A DNA stretch of 42,142 bases from Acidobacteriota bacterium (GCA_022711665.1 JAKLEN010000010.1:1-42142), one strand, 5' to 3'. Shown: positions 25,882 to 34,961, counted from the first letter of the stretch. Made by a program: numbers and translations. The notes: generated from the letters alone by a model not told the origin.

Positions 25882-27121
25882 GACCGCCGCGGCCCTGCTT
25901 CCGGCCGACGAGGCCGGCTGGCGGCTCGAGGACTACCTGCGCCGCGGCGGCTACGGGACGGCCCGGAGGGTCGTGACCACGATGGCGCCCGGCGACGTCC
26001 TGGCCGAGGTCCGCCAGGCCTCCCTGCGCGGCCGGGGCGGGGCCGGCTTTCCGGCCGGCGCGAAGTGGGGCTTCGTGCCCCAGGGCGGGAGCGGCCCGAG
26101 GTACCTCTGCGTCAACGCCGACGAGGCCGAGCCGGGGACGTTCAAGGACCGGCTCATCCTGCTCCGGGCCCCGCACCTTCTGATCGAGGGCATGATCATC
26201 GCGAGCTTCGCCGTCGGCATCCGGAACGCCTTCGTCTATGTCCGCGGCGAATACGGCCCGGCGGTCCGGCGCCTGGAAGAAGCGCTGGCCGAAGCCCGGG
26301 CCGCCGGCCTCGTCGGGCCGGGCCTGTTCGGAACGGACTTCGGCCTGGATGTCGTCGTCCATCGCGGCGCCGGAGCCTATATCTGCGGCGAGGAAACGGC
26401 GCAGCTCGAGTCCCTCGAAGGCCGCCGCGGCCAGCCCCGGGTCAAGCCGCCGTTCCCGGCCGTCGTGGGGCTCTTCCGCTCGCCGACGGTCATCAACAAC
26501 GTCGAGACCGTGGCCACCGTGCCGGGCATCCTGGCCCGGGGCGCGGACCGGTTCCTCGGCCTGGGCCTGCCCAAGGACGGCGGCACCCGGCTCTTCTGCG
26601 TCAGCGGGGCCGTCCGGAGGCCCGGCGTCTACGAGCTCCCCGTAGGCACGCCGCTCCGGGAGATCATCGAGGTCCATGCCGGAGGCTTGCCGGAGGGGGC
26701 GCGGCTCAAGGCCGTCATCCCGGGGGGGCTCTCGGCGCCGGTTCTCCTGCCGGGGGAGATCGAGGTGCGCATGGACGTCGAATCCCTGGCCCGGGCCGGA
26801 TCCATGCTGGGCTCGGCCGGCATCGTCGTCATCGCCGAAGGGACGCCCATACTCGATGTCCTGATGGCGACGGCCCGTTTTTACGCCCACGAATCGTGCG
26901 GCAAATGCACCCCCTGCCGCATAGGCACTTCCTGGATCCTCAAGATCGTCGGGCGCCTGCGGGCCGGCGGCGGCGCTCCGGACGATCTCGACCTCGTGGC
27001 CGGCCTGGCCGAGGGGATCAAGGGACGGACGCTCTGTCCGCTCGGCGACGCGGCGGCCCTGGCCATCGGGGCCATGGCGGCCAAGTTCCGCGGCGAGCTC
27101 GAAAGGGCGGTGGCCCGATGA
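25874..27121 (+). CDS. nuoF: NADH-quinone oxidoreductase subunit F
   Basis: NuoF binds NADH and FMN and holds 4Fe-4S cluster N3. It has 415 residues. The nucleotide and flavin motif is LRGRGGAGFPAGAKWGF, followed by CVNADEAEPGTFKDR. A second block is GAGAYICGEETAQLESLEG, and the cluster ligands are in ESCGKCTPCRIGT with the last cysteine in GRTLCPLGDAAA. All expected residues are present, so this complex should use NADH. It overlaps nuoG by 4 bp. Confidence 0.97.
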   Translation: MPETAAALLPADEAGWRLEDYLRRGGYGTARRVVTTMAPGDVLAEVRQASLRGRGGAGFPAGAKWGFVPQGGSGPRYLCVNADEAEPGTFKDRLILLRAPHLLIEGMIIASFAVGIRNAFVYVRGEYGPAVRRLEEALAEARAAGLVGPGLFGTDFGLDVVVHRGAGAYICGEETAQLESLEGRRGQPRVKPPFPAVVGLFRSPTVINNVETVATVPGILARGADRFLGLGLPKDGGTRLFCVSGAVRRPGVYELPVGTPLREIIEVHAGGLPEGARLKAVIPGGLSAPVLLPGEIEVRMDVESLARAGSMLGSAGIVVIAEGTPILDVLMATARFYAHESCGKCTPCRIGTSWILKIVGRLRAGGGAPDDLDLVAGLAEGIKGRTLCPLGDAAALAIGAMAAKFRGELERAVAR

Positions 27122-28620
27122 GCGCCCCGAAGACGGTCCGCTTGACCATCGACGGCCGCGCGGTCGAGGCCGACGCGGGGACCAACGTCCTGCGGGCCGC
27201 CGAAAAAGCCGGCATCGCCATCCCGCACTTTTGCTTCCATCCCGGCCTGGACGTCGAGGGCAGCTGCCGGATGTGCCTGGTCGAGATCGAAGGCCTGCCC
27301 AAGCTGGAGCTGGCCTGCTCGACCGTCGTCCGCGAGGGCCTGGCCGTGCGGACGACGACGGAGCGCGTCCGCCGGGCCCGGCGGGACGTGCTCGAGTTCC
27401 TGCTGGCCGAACATCCCCTGGACTGCCCGATCTGCGACAAGGCCGGGGAATGCCGCCTCCAGGATTATTACGATCTCCACGGGCGTCACCCCGGCCGGAT
27501 GCTCGAGCCCCGCGAGAGCCGGGCCAAGAAGGTCCCCATCGGCCGCGGCCTCATCCTCGACCGCGAGCGCTGCGTCCTCTGTACCCGCTGCGTTCGCTTC
27601 CTGCGGCAGGTCACCGGAACGGGCGAACTGGGGGTCTTCGAGCGGGCTTTGCGCTCGGAGATCGGCATCTTCGACGGGACGCCGGTCGATAACCGCTACG
27701 CCGGGAACCTGGTCGACATCTGTCCCGTCGGGGCCATCACCTCCGAAGACTTCCGCTTCAGGACGCGGGCCTGGTTCCTGACCCGGCGGCCCTCGATCTG
27801 CCCCCACTGCAGCCGTGGCTGCGCCGTTTCCGTCGAATCCCGGGCCGGCTATCCGCTGGCGGAGGGCGAGCGGCGGGTCTATCGCATCGCGGCCCGCGAG
27901 AATCCGGCGGTCAACGGCTTCTGGATGTGCGACCTCGGGCGGGAGGGGCGGCGCGACATCGAGGCCGGCCGGCTGTCCGTCCCGCTGCGGCAGGGCCGGC
28001 CCGACCCGGGCCTGTCCTGGACGGAGGCCGCCGGCGAGGCGGCCGCGGCCATCGGCCGGATCCCGGCCGGGGAACGGGGGGAGAAGACGGCCGTGGTCCT
28101 GAACGGCCGGCTGACCTGCGAGGAACTGGCCCGGGCCAGGGCCAGCTTCGTCGACGGCCTCGGCTGCCGGAACATTTTTTTCGCCGACAGCCGGCCGGGC
28201 CGGGCCGACGGGCCGCTGCTCACGGCCGAGCGGACGCCCAATCTCCGCGGCGCCGTCGCGGCCGGATTCTCGCCCCGGCTTCCGGACCTGGGCGAGCTGG
28301 CCGCGGCCAGGGTCCTGCTCGTCTTCGGCTCCCGGTTGGCCGAACATCACGGCGGGCCGGAGCTCGCCCGGGCCCTCTCCGGCGGACCGCGAACCTTCCT
28401 CTTCGCGGCCCACGCCGGGCCCCTCGACGGCCTGGCCGAGATGGCCGTTCCGGTCGCCGTTCCTGCTGAAAAATCAGGGACTTATATCAATATCGATGGT
28501 CTCGCGCAGGCCTTCGACCGGAGCCTGGAGCCCGCCCCCGGCGGGCCAGCCGAGGGCGCCGTCCTCGAGGCCCTGGCCCGCGGGCTGGGACTCGATCGCG
28601 GAGGCGGCGATGGCCGCTGA
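27118..28620 (+). CDS. nuoG: NADH-quinone oxidoreductase subunit G (short form)
   Basis: From ATG 27118 this is a 500-residue protein, much shorter than the about 900-residue E. coli subunit. The N-terminal 2Fe-2S domain has HPGLDVEGSCRMCLVEIEG. The next motif, HPLDCPICDKAGECRLQDYY, precedes the 4Fe-4S motifs (RCVLCTRCVRF and DICPVGAITS). CPHCSRGC begins the molybdopterin oxidoreductase-like domain, which is truncated or diverged and ends near GTYINIDGLAQAF, the usual end motif of that domain. The longer frame overlaps nuoF. The start is set by the ATGA overlap. Confidence 0.92.
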   Translation: MSAPKTVRLTIDGRAVEADAGTNVLRAAEKAGIAIPHFCFHPGLDVEGSCRMCLVEIEGLPKLELACSTVVREGLAVRTTTERVRRARRDVLEFLLAEHPLDCPICDKAGECRLQDYYDLHGRHPGRMLEPRESRAKKVPIGRGLILDRERCVLCTRCVRFLRQVTGTGELGVFERALRSEIGIFDGTPVDNRYAGNLVDICPVGAITSEDFRFRTRAWFLTRRPSICPHCSRGCAVSVESRAGYPLAEGERRVYRIAARENPAVNGFWMCDLGREGRRDIEAGRLSVPLRQGRPDPGLSWTEAAGEAAAAIGRIPAGERGEKTAVVLNGRLTCEELARARASFVDGLGCRNIFFADSRPGRADGPLLTAERTPNLRGAVAAGFSPRLPDLGELAAARVLLVFGSRLAEHHGGPELARALSGGPRTFLFAAHAGPLDGLAEMAVPVAVPAEKSGTYINIDGLAQAFDRSLEPAPGGPAEGAVLEALARGLGLDRGGGDGR

Positions 28621-29689
28621 CGTCCTCATCGTCCTGGCCAAGGCCGTCCTGGCCATGACCTGGACCCTGCTTCTGGCCCTCTTTCTGACCTGGGTCGAGC
28701 GGAAGGAGAGCGCGGTCATGCAGGACCGCATCGGAGCCAACCGGGCCTCGATCTTCGGGCTGCGCCTTTTCGGCCTCTTCCAGCCCTTCGCCGACGCCAT
28801 CAAGATGTTCTTCAAGGAGGACTTCGTCCCGTCCTTCGCCCGCAAGCCCCTGCATTGGCTGGCGCCCGCGGTCTCGTTCTTCTGCGTCTCGGTGACCATG
28901 ATCGCCGTGCCCTTCGGCGACGCGATCCGGCTGTTCGGCCGGCGGATTCCCCTGCAGGTGGCCGACCTCGACGCCGCCGTTCTGTTCGTCCTGGCCATGC
29001 TCGGCCTGGGTGTCTACGGCATCCTGACCGGGGGCTGGGCCTCGGCCAACCGCTTCGGCCTGATCGGCAGCCTCCGCGGCGCCGCCCAGCTCATCTCTTA
29101 CGAGGTGGCCCTGGGGCTGTCGCTCGTCGGCCTGATCATGGTCTTCCCGTCGCTGCGCCTGTCGAGGATCGTCGAGTACCAGGGCGGGCTGCTGTTCGGC
29201 GTCTTGCCCAAGTGGGGCATTTTCCTCCAGCCGCTCGGCTTCGCCGTCTTCTTCCTGGCCGGCCTGGCCGAGACCAAGCGGGTGCCCTTCGACCTGCCGG
29301 AAGGCGAGTCCGAGATCATCGGCTTCTACACGGAATACAGCGGGCTCAAGTTCGGGCTGTTCATGTTCACCGATTTCCTCGAGGTCATCGTCTTCGCCGC
29401 CCTGGCCGCGACCCTCTTCTTCGGCGGCTGGCAGGTGCCCTGGCTCGGCGACGGGGGGTTCGTCTTCCCCTGGGGCGGCCGGATAGCCGCGGCGCCGTGG
29501 GCCGTGACGGTCCTGCGCGTCCTCTCGTTCAACCTCAAGGTCCTGTTCTTCTGCTGGCTCCAGATCCTGGTCCGCTGGACCTATCCGCGCCTGCGCTACG
29601 ACCAGGTCATGGACCTCGGCTGGAAGGTCCTGGTCCCGGCCGGGGCCTTCAACATCCTGGCGACCGGACTCGTCCTGGCGGTGAGATAG
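28610..29689 (+). CDS. nuoH: NADH-quinone oxidoreductase subunit H
   Basis: NuoH is the membrane subunit that joins the two arms and forms part of the quinone channel. It has 359 residues with about eight membrane segments. Signature blocks are TWVERKESAVMQDRIGANRA, LFQPFADAIKMFFKE, the AETKRVPFDLPEGESEIIGF loop and YTEYSGLKFGLFMF. ATG 28610 follows GGAGGCGG and overlaps nuoG by 11 bp; the frame from 28496 would start inside nuoG and is rejected. Confidence 0.95.
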   Translation: MAADVLIVLAKAVLAMTWTLLLALFLTWVERKESAVMQDRIGANRASIFGLRLFGLFQPFADAIKMFFKEDFVPSFARKPLHWLAPAVSFFCVSVTMIAVPFGDAIRLFGRRIPLQVADLDAAVLFVLAMLGLGVYGILTGGWASANRFGLIGSLRGAAQLISYEVALGLSLVGLIMVFPSLRLSRIVEYQGGLLFGVLPKWGIFLQPLGFAVFFLAGLAETKRVPFDLPEGESEIIGFYTEYSGLKFGLFMFTDFLEVIVFAALAATLFFGGWQVPWLGDGGFVFPWGGRIAAAPWAVTVLRVLSFNLKVLFFCWLQILVRWTYPRLRYDQVMDLGWKVLVPAGAFNILATGLVLAVR

Positions 29690-29696
29690 GGGAGCC

Positions 29697-30164
29697 ATGG
29701 GCAGCGCCTGGACCGTCATCAAGGAGATACTCAGGGGCTCGGCCATCACGGCCCGCCACTTCTTCGTCAACATGACCTTTCACACCCTGCGGCTCTTCGG
29801 CCTCAGGACCGCGAGACGGGGAGCGGTGACCGTCCAATATCCCGAGGAGGCCAAGCCGCTCGGCCCGCGGCACCGCAGCCTGCACCGGCTCCGGCCCCGA
29901 CCCGACGGCCGGCCGAGCTGCGTCGCCTGCATGCTCTGTGTCACGGTCTGCCCGTCAGAATGCCTGACCGTCGAAGCGGCCGAGGACCCGGACCCCGAGG
30001 TCCAGAAGGTCCCGGCCCGGTTCGTCGTCGACCTCAACCGCTGCTGCTTCTGCGGCCTGTGCGTCGAGGCCTGTCCGGTCGACGCCATCCGCATGGACAC
30101 CGGCGAGATCCGGCTGGCCGCCCTCGACCGCAAGGCCCTCGAGGTCCGGCTGGACAAGCCATGA
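29697..30164 (+). CDS. nuoI: NADH-quinone oxidoreductase subunit I
   Basis: NuoI is the 8Fe ferredoxin-like subunit with clusters N6a and N6b. It has 155 residues, an N-terminal amphipathic part, and two 4Fe-4S motifs: CVACMLCVTVCPSECL and CCFCGLCVEACPVDAI. GGGGAG precedes the ATG. It is the last complex I gene in this operon; its stop overlaps the ATG of the MBL gene, whereas nuoJ would be expected at this position. Confidence 0.94.
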   Translation: MGSAWTVIKEILRGSAITARHFFVNMTFHTLRLFGLRTARRGAVTVQYPEEAKPLGPRHRSLHRLRPRPDGRPSCVACMLCVTVCPSECLTVEAAEDPDPEVQKVPARFVVDLNRCCFCGLCVEACPVDAIRMDTGEIRLAALDRKALEVRLDKP

Positions 30165-31030
30165 ACGCCGCCGACCGGCTGGCCGTCGGGGGGATCGAGG
30201 TCGTCCGCCTGCTCGACGGCACTTTCCGCGTGGACGGCGGAGCGATGTTCGGCGTCGTGCCCCGGACGCTCTGGGCCGCCCTGGCCCCGCCCGACCGCGA
30301 GAACCGCATCACCCTGGCCCTGAACTGCTACCTCGTCCGCGCGCCCGGCGCGACGATCCTCCTGGACACGGGCGTGGGGCCGGACCTGGGCCGCCGTTAC
30401 GCCGATTTCTACGGCGTCGACCGCCGGCCCGGCCTCATGGCCGGGCTGGCCGGGCTGGGCCTCGGCCCGGAGGACATCGACCTCGTCGTCAACAGCCACC
30501 TCCACTTCGATCACTGCGGCGGCGATACCGTCAAGACGGCCGCTGGCCGCTGGACGCCGGCCTTCCCCAACGCCCGCTACGTCGTCCGGCGGGGCGAATG
30601 GCAGCAGGCGCTCCATCCGGTCGGGCGGGACAAACCCAGCTATTCGCCCGGGCGGCTCGGCCCCCTGGCCGACTCCGGCCGCCTGACGCTCCTCGACGCG
30701 GACGGGCCTGTGGCGCCCGGCGTTGAGGCCGTTCTCGTCGCCGGCCACACGGCCTTCCACCAGGGCGTCCGGGTGACGTCGGGAGGGGAGACTTTCTTCT
30801 TCGCGGCCGACGCCGTCCCCACGACGGCCCATGTCGGGCTGGACTGCATCATGAGCTACGACCTCTATCCGGTCGACACCTACGAGACAAAGAAGGCCCT
30901 CCTCGAGCGGGCCGAGGCCGGCGGCTGGGTCCTGGGATTCAGCCACGACCTGGCCCGGCCCTTCGCCCGGCTGCGCCGGGCCGGCCGGCGTCTCGAAGCC
31001 GTCCCGGCGGCCGGCGCCGGGAATGATTGA
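30161..31030 (+). CDS. MBL-fold metallo-hydrolase
   Basis: The 289-residue protein has the metallo-beta-lactamase core: LLDTGVGPDLG at about 68-78, HLHFDHCGG (His113, His115, Asp117, His118), then AGHTAFHQGV and FAADAVPTTAHVG. This layout resembles the lactonase-like MBL group, but many substrates are possible. There is no export signal. The ATG overlaps the nuoI stop (ATGA), so it is translated with the complex I genes, a puzzling arrangement. The malic enzyme promoter overlaps its 3' end. Confidence 0.88.
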   Translation: MNAADRLAVGGIEVVRLLDGTFRVDGGAMFGVVPRTLWAALAPPDRENRITLALNCYLVRAPGATILLDTGVGPDLGRRYADFYGVDRRPGLMAGLAGLGLGPEDIDLVVNSHLHFDHCGGDTVKTAAGRWTPAFPNARYVVRRGEWQQALHPVGRDKPSYSPGRLGPLADSGRLTLLDADGPVAPGVEAVLVAGHTAFHQGVRVTSGGETFFFAADAVPTTAHVGLDCIMSYDLYPVDTYETKKALLERAEAGGWVLGFSHDLARPFARLRRAGRRLEAVPAAGAGND

Positions 31031-31055
31031 CTTTTCGCAGGCCCCTATTTATGAT
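31027..31055 (+). promoter_or_regulatory. Sigma70-type promoter of the malic enzyme gene
   Basis: TTGACT (31027-31032) and TATGAT (31050-31055) are 17 bp apart, overlapping the last codons of the MBL gene. The start would be near 31062, about 25 nt before ATG 31087, with GAGGAGG in the leader. Confidence 0.8.
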
Positions 31056-31086
31056 GAGCCTTCCGCAAATCTCGAGGAGGTTGTTC

Positions 31087-32436
31087 ATGAAGAAGGTAAC
31101 CGTCGAAGAATTGTTGGCCAAAGCTCAGCAGCCCTCCCTTGATGCCCCCCGGCTGCACAAGTTCTACAAGGGCAAGATGGGTACCGCCGTGAAGTGCCGA
31201 GTCCGCGATTTTAACGATTTCGCGATCTGGTACACGCCCGGCGTGGCCGCGGTCTGCAAGGAGATCCAGGCCGAGAAGCAGAAGGCCTACGAGTACACTA
31301 ACAAGTGGAACTCCGTGGCCGTCATCAGCGATGGGACCCGCGTCCTCGGGCTCGGCGACATCGGCCCCGAGGCCGGGCTGCCGGTCATGGAAGGCAAGGG
31401 GATCCTCTACAAGTACCTGGGCGGCGTCGACGCCTTCCCCATCTGCCTCGACGAGAAGGATCCCGATAAGCTTATCGAGATCGGCCGTGCGCTGCAGCCG
31501 TCGTTCGGCGGCTACAACCTCGAGGACATCGCCCAGCCCAAGTGCTTCCGCATCCTCGACGAGCTGCGCGCCAAGTGCGAGATCCCGGTCTGGCACGACG
31601 ACCAGCAGGGCACGGCCTGCGTCACGGTGGCCGGCCTGATCAACGCCCTCAAGATCGTCAAGAAGGACATCGCCGAGGTCAAGTGCACCGTCATCGGCTC
31701 GGGCGCCTCGGGCATCAACATAGCCCGCCAGATCATGCTGGCCGGGGCTAATCCGGCCAACATGCTCTCGGTCGATTCCAAGGGCATCCTGTCCAAGGAC
31801 CGGGCCGACAAGGACGTCCTGCAGGCGAAATTCCGGGAAAAATGGGACCTCTGCCTGCGGACCAACCCGACCGGCCGGCAGGGCACGATGGCCGACGCCA
31901 TCAAGGGCGCCGACGTGCTCATCTGCTGCTCGACGCCCGGCCCCGGGACCGTCAAGCCCGAATGGATCAAGACCATGGCCCACGACGCCATCGTCTTCGC
32001 CGAGGCCAACCCCATCCCCGAGATCTGGCCCTGGGAGGCCAAGGAGGCGGGGGCCCGGATCGTGGCCACCGGCCGCTCCGATTTCCCCAACCAGGTCAAC
32101 AACTCCCTCGGCTTCCCGGGCATCTTCCGGGGCGCCCTGGACGTCCGGGCCCGGACGATCACCGACGGCATGTGCATCGCCGCCGCCCGCGAGCTGGCCA
32201 AGGTCGCCGAGGACAAGGGGATCCACGAGGAATACATCATCCCCAACATGGACGAATGGGAGGTCTTCCCCCGGGAGGCCGTGGCCGTCGGGACCAAGGC
32301 CATCGAGGAGGGCGTGGCCCGGTTCGCCTTCCCGGCCGACGTCCGCTTCAAAATGGCCGAGGAGATCATCCGCGAGGCCCGCGAGGACGTCCAGAAGAAG
32401 ATGAAGGAGGGCGTCATCATCGATCCGGACAAGTGA
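31087..32436 (+). CDS. NAD(P)-dependent malic enzyme
   Basis: Malic enzyme decarboxylates malate to pyruvate with reduction of NAD(P)+. It has 449 residues from ATG 31087. The catalytic N-terminal block is FAIWYTPGVAAVCKEI, followed by ISDGTRVLGLGDIGPEAGLP, the metal-site segments NLEDIAQPKCF and HDDQQGTA, and the dinucleotide site VIGSGASGINIAR (204-209 core). The C-terminal MTB phosphate acetyltransferase domain of the long type is absent. Cofactor preference is not clear. It has its own promoter, a strong GAGGAGG site and a classical terminator, so it is a single-gene unit. Confidence 0.94.
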   Translation: MKKVTVEELLAKAQQPSLDAPRLHKFYKGKMGTAVKCRVRDFNDFAIWYTPGVAAVCKEIQAEKQKAYEYTNKWNSVAVISDGTRVLGLGDIGPEAGLPVMEGKGILYKYLGGVDAFPICLDEKDPDKLIEIGRALQPSFGGYNLEDIAQPKCFRILDELRAKCEIPVWHDDQQGTACVTVAGLINALKIVKKDIAEVKCTVIGSGASGINIARQIMLAGANPANMLSVDSKGILSKDRADKDVLQAKFREKWDLCLRTNPTGRQGTMADAIKGADVLICCSTPGPGTVKPEWIKTMAHDAIVFAEANPIPEIWPWEAKEAGARIVATGRSDFPNQVNNSLGFPGIFRGALDVRARTITDGMCIAAARELAKVAEDKGIHEEYIIPNMDEWEVFPREAVAVGTKAIEEGVARFAFPADVRFKMAEEIIREAREDVQKKMKEGVIIDPDK

Positions 32437-32467
32437 AACGCGGTCCGGGGAGAGTTAGGCCAATGAC

Positions 32468-32512
32468 GGGGGAGGAGAAGGAGCCCGGCGCCTTCTCCTC
32501 CCCCTTTTTTTT
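32468..32512 (+). terminator. Rho-independent terminator after malic enzyme
   Basis: GGGGGAGGAGAAGG (32468-32481) pairs perfectly with CCTTCTCCTCCCCC (32491-32504) as a 14-bp stem with a 9-nt loop, followed directly by eight T residues (32505-32512). Confidence 0.97.
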
Positions 32513-32517
32513 CGGAT

Positions 32518-32546
32518 TTGACAATAGTTTTCCGGTGTGATATAAG
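32518..32546 (+). promoter_or_regulatory. Strong sigma70-type promoter of the lipoprotein/LDT cassette
   Basis: TTGACA (32518-32523) and TATAAG (32541-32546) are 17 bp apart, starting five bases after the terminator T-run. The leader would be about 70 nt and AT-rich, ending with AAAGGAGGT, a near-perfect ribosome site. High expression is likely. Confidence 0.88.
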
Positions 32547-32625
32547 AGACGGCAATCAGGACATCTCATCACACGGCGCCTATCTCACGTTAAATTCATA
32601 CAAAGATACCAAAGGAGGTACAATC

Positions 32626-33219
32626 ATGAAGAACATCGTGAAAGGCTTAACCCTGGCGCTCGCTCTCGTGCTCGTGTTCACGAGCTGCGCCAAGCAGCCC
32701 ACCCAGTTGATGGACCAGGCCAAGGCCGCCATCCAGAGCGTCATCGACGCCAAGGGCGGCGTTTACGCCAAGGACGAGCTGAACAAGCTCCAGGGCGACC
32801 TGCAGGCCGCTCTCGACGCGGTCAACGCCCAGGCCAAGAAATTCTTCAAGAAGTACGGCCCGGCCAAGGAAATGCTGACCAAGGTCATCGCCGACGCCGA
32901 CAGCGTCAAGGCCCTCATCCCCGGGCGGATCGCCGAGGCCAAGGCTGCCGCCGAGACCGCGCTGAATGAAGCCAAGACGGCCGTCGAAGAAGCCAAGGCC
33001 CTCCTCGAAAAGGCCCCCAAGGGCAAGGGCACCAAGGCTGACATCGAGGCCATGAAGGCCGACCTGGGCGGCATCGAGACCGCTCTGGCCGACGTCAACA
33101 GCGCCCTGGCCGCCGAGGACTATTTCGGCGCCAAGGACAAGGCCGTCGTCATCAAGGAAAAGGCCGCCGGCATCACCGAGCAGATCAACGCCGCCATCGC
33201 CAAGGTGAAGGGCCGCTAA
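32626..33219 (+). CDS. Alanine/lysine-rich helical lipoprotein
   Basis: I do not recognise a named family. The 197-residue protein has a lipoprotein signal (GLTLALALVLVFTSC, with Cys21 as the lipid site). The remainder is nearly all amphipathic helix rich in Ala, Lys, Glu and Asp, in heptad-like repeats, with Gly or Pro breaks near IPGR and KGKGTK. The C-terminus is IAKVKGR, with lysines three and five residues from the end. The strong promoter and ribosome site suggest an abundant envelope protein. It is followed directly by two L,D-transpeptidase genes. A role like Braun's lipoprotein in tethering the outer membrane to peptidoglycan is a hypothesis from context. Confidence 0.82.
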   Translation: MKNIVKGLTLALALVLVFTSCAKQPTQLMDQAKAAIQSVIDAKGGVYAKDELNKLQGDLQAALDAVNAQAKKFFKKYGPAKEMLTKVIADADSVKALIPGRIAEAKAAAETALNEAKTAVEEAKALLEKAPKGKGTKADIEAMKADLGGIETALADVNSALAAEDYFGAKDKAVVIKEKAAGITEQINAAIAKVKGR

Positions 33220-33226
33220 GTCTGAG

Positions 33227-34315
33227 GTGAAGCTCAGTAAAACAGCCGTTTTCGCACTGGCTGTTTTGCTCTTTGGTTGTCGGACCGCACCGGTCCCGCC
33301 GGAGGTCTTGAACGCCTGCCATCAGGAAGAAGATCTTCGGGGGGCCGGTGCTTCTCTTTTTGCCGGACCGGAGCATGCGGCCTACCTGCGGAGTCTGGCC
33401 GCCGCCCGCCTGACCCTGGAGAGGGAGAACCTCAAGTTGGGCTGGTTCCGGGATTACGGCAAGGTCCGGGGCGAGTTCGCGGCCGTGCTGCGGACGGGGG
33501 AGGCCGTCGAGGCCCGGGTCCGGGCGGCCGTGGCTGGCCGGACCGCGTCGCTGGCCCAGTCGGCCGAGGCGGTCCGCCGCCGCCTGCGGACGCTCGACGG
33601 GCTGACACTATCGCTGGTCGAGCGCGGCCAGGCCCGGAGCCGCCTGACGCGGGCCACCCTGGCCCTGACCGAAGCCGAGGCCATGATCGACCAGGCCAAG
33701 TTCGATCAGGCGTCGGCCCGGCTCGAGACGGCCTCGAAGCTGGCCGCCGAGGCCGAGAAGGCGGTCATCACCCATATCTCCCGGTACCTTGACCCGGCCC
33801 AGGTCCGGAGCTGGAAGAACGCCGCCGAGGAAACCATCGCCGATTCGAGGAGCCGCGGCGTGACGGCCTTTGTCGTCACCAAGCTCGAGCGTCGGCTCCT
33901 TGTCTACCGGGCGGGCAAGCTCGTCCGGACGTACGACGTCGGCCTGGGGTTCAACGGCTTGGCCGACAAGCGCTACGCCGGGGACAACGCCACGCCCGAG
34001 GGCCGCTACAAGGTCATCCGCAAGATCCCGTCCAGCCTCTACTACAAGGCCCTGCTCATCGACTACCCGAACGACGAGGACCGGCGCTGGTTCGCCCGGG
34101 AAAAGGCCCGGGGCGGCATCCCCAGGGCCGTCGGCATCGGCGGGGACGTCGAGATCCACGGCGGGGGCCAGGACAGCCTGACCCGCGGCTGCGTCTCCCT
34201 GGACAACGACAAGATGGACGAGCTCTACGCCCTAGCCTCGGTCGGGACGCCGGTCACGATCATCGGGACGATGGAACTCGAGAACTACGTCATCAAAGCG
34301 ATCGGGAACAACTGA
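33227..34315 (+). CDS. Lipoprotein L,D-transpeptidase (YkuD)
   Basis: The 362-residue protein has a lipoprotein signal (VFALAVLLFGC, Cys18). A helical region of about 180 residues follows, then a YkuD domain starting near AFVVTKLERRLLVYRAGKLV. The catalytic motif is EIHGGGQDSLTRGCVSL with His311 and Cys322. YkuD enzymes form or exchange 3-3 crosslinks in peptidoglycan or attach lipoproteins to it. The start is GTG 33227, eight bases after the previous stop, with no strong ribosome site, so it may depend on re-initiation after the lipoprotein gene. The helical half resembles the preceding lipoprotein in composition. Confidence 0.92.
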   Translation: MKLSKTAVFALAVLLFGCRTAPVPPEVLNACHQEEDLRGAGASLFAGPEHAAYLRSLAAARLTLERENLKLGWFRDYGKVRGEFAAVLRTGEAVEARVRAAVAGRTASLAQSAEAVRRRLRTLDGLTLSLVERGQARSRLTRATLALTEAEAMIDQAKFDQASARLETASKLAAEAEKAVITHISRYLDPAQVRSWKNAAEETIADSRSRGVTAFVVTKLERRLLVYRAGKLVRTYDVGLGFNGLADKRYAGDNATPEGRYKVIRKIPSSLYYKALLIDYPNDEDRRWFAREKARGGIPRAVGIGGDVEIHGGGQDSLTRGCVSLDNDKMDELYALASVGTPVTIIGTMELENYVIKAIGNN

Positions 34316-34316
34316 C

Positions 34317-34961
34317 ATGGTGATCAAACGTCTCCTTCTCGCGGCGGCGGCCCTGGCCGCGCTCGGCTTTCTGGCCGTTTTCGGGGCCTCGTACTTCATC
34401 GGTCTAAAGGCGGCTTCGGCCTGGCCGGTCCGGATCCCGCCGATCGCGGAAAAGGACGTGGCCAAGGTCGAGAAGAACGTCCAGCAGATCGAGAAACGCC
34501 TGGCCGGGATGCTGCCCAAGGGCCTGTACATCGTCATCGACACGGCCGCCAACCGGCTCTATCTCAAGAACGGCGAACAGGTCCTGCGGGAGGCCGTCGT
34601 CTCGTGCGGCAGCGGCGTCGTCCTCGAGGAGCCCGGGGGCAAGAAGCGCAGCTGGGTTTTCGACACGCCTCGGGGCGAGTTCAGCGTCAAAAATAAGATC
34701 ACAAACCCTTACTGGGTCAAGCCGGACTGGGCCTTCATCGAGGAAGGGGAGAAGATCCCAAGGGGCATGGAGGATCGTATCGAGGCCGGCACGCTCGGCG
34801 ACTACGCCCTGGGCTTCGGCCAGGGCTTTTTCATCCACGGAACGCTCTACACCCGGCTGCTGGGGCGCAACGTCACCCACGGCTGCGTCAGGGTCGGGGA
34901 CGAGGACCTGAAGTTCGTGTTCAAGTCCGTCTCCGTCGGGACCAAGATCTACATCTACTGA
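34317..34961 (+). CDS. Membrane-anchored L,D-transpeptidase (YkuD)
   Basis: The 214-residue protein has an N-terminal membrane segment (LLLAAAALAALGFLAVFGAS) without a lipobox and a short helical linker. A YkuD domain follows from GLYIVIDTAANRLYLKNGEQ to the end. His174 (FIHGT) and Cys190 (NVTHGCVRV) form the active site. The ATG lies one base after the previous stop. It differs from its neighbour in anchoring and in its canonical THGC motif, so the two may act on different substrates or sites. Confidence 0.93.
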   Translation: MVIKRLLLAAAALAALGFLAVFGASYFIGLKAASAWPVRIPPIAEKDVAKVEKNVQQIEKRLAGMLPKGLYIVIDTAANRLYLKNGEQVLREAVVSCGSGVVLEEPGGKKRSWVFDTPRGEFSVKNKITNPYWVKPDWAFIEEGEKIPRGMEDRIEAGTLGDYALGFGQGFFIHGTLYTRLLGRNVTHGCVRVGDEDLKFVFKSVSVGTKIYIY

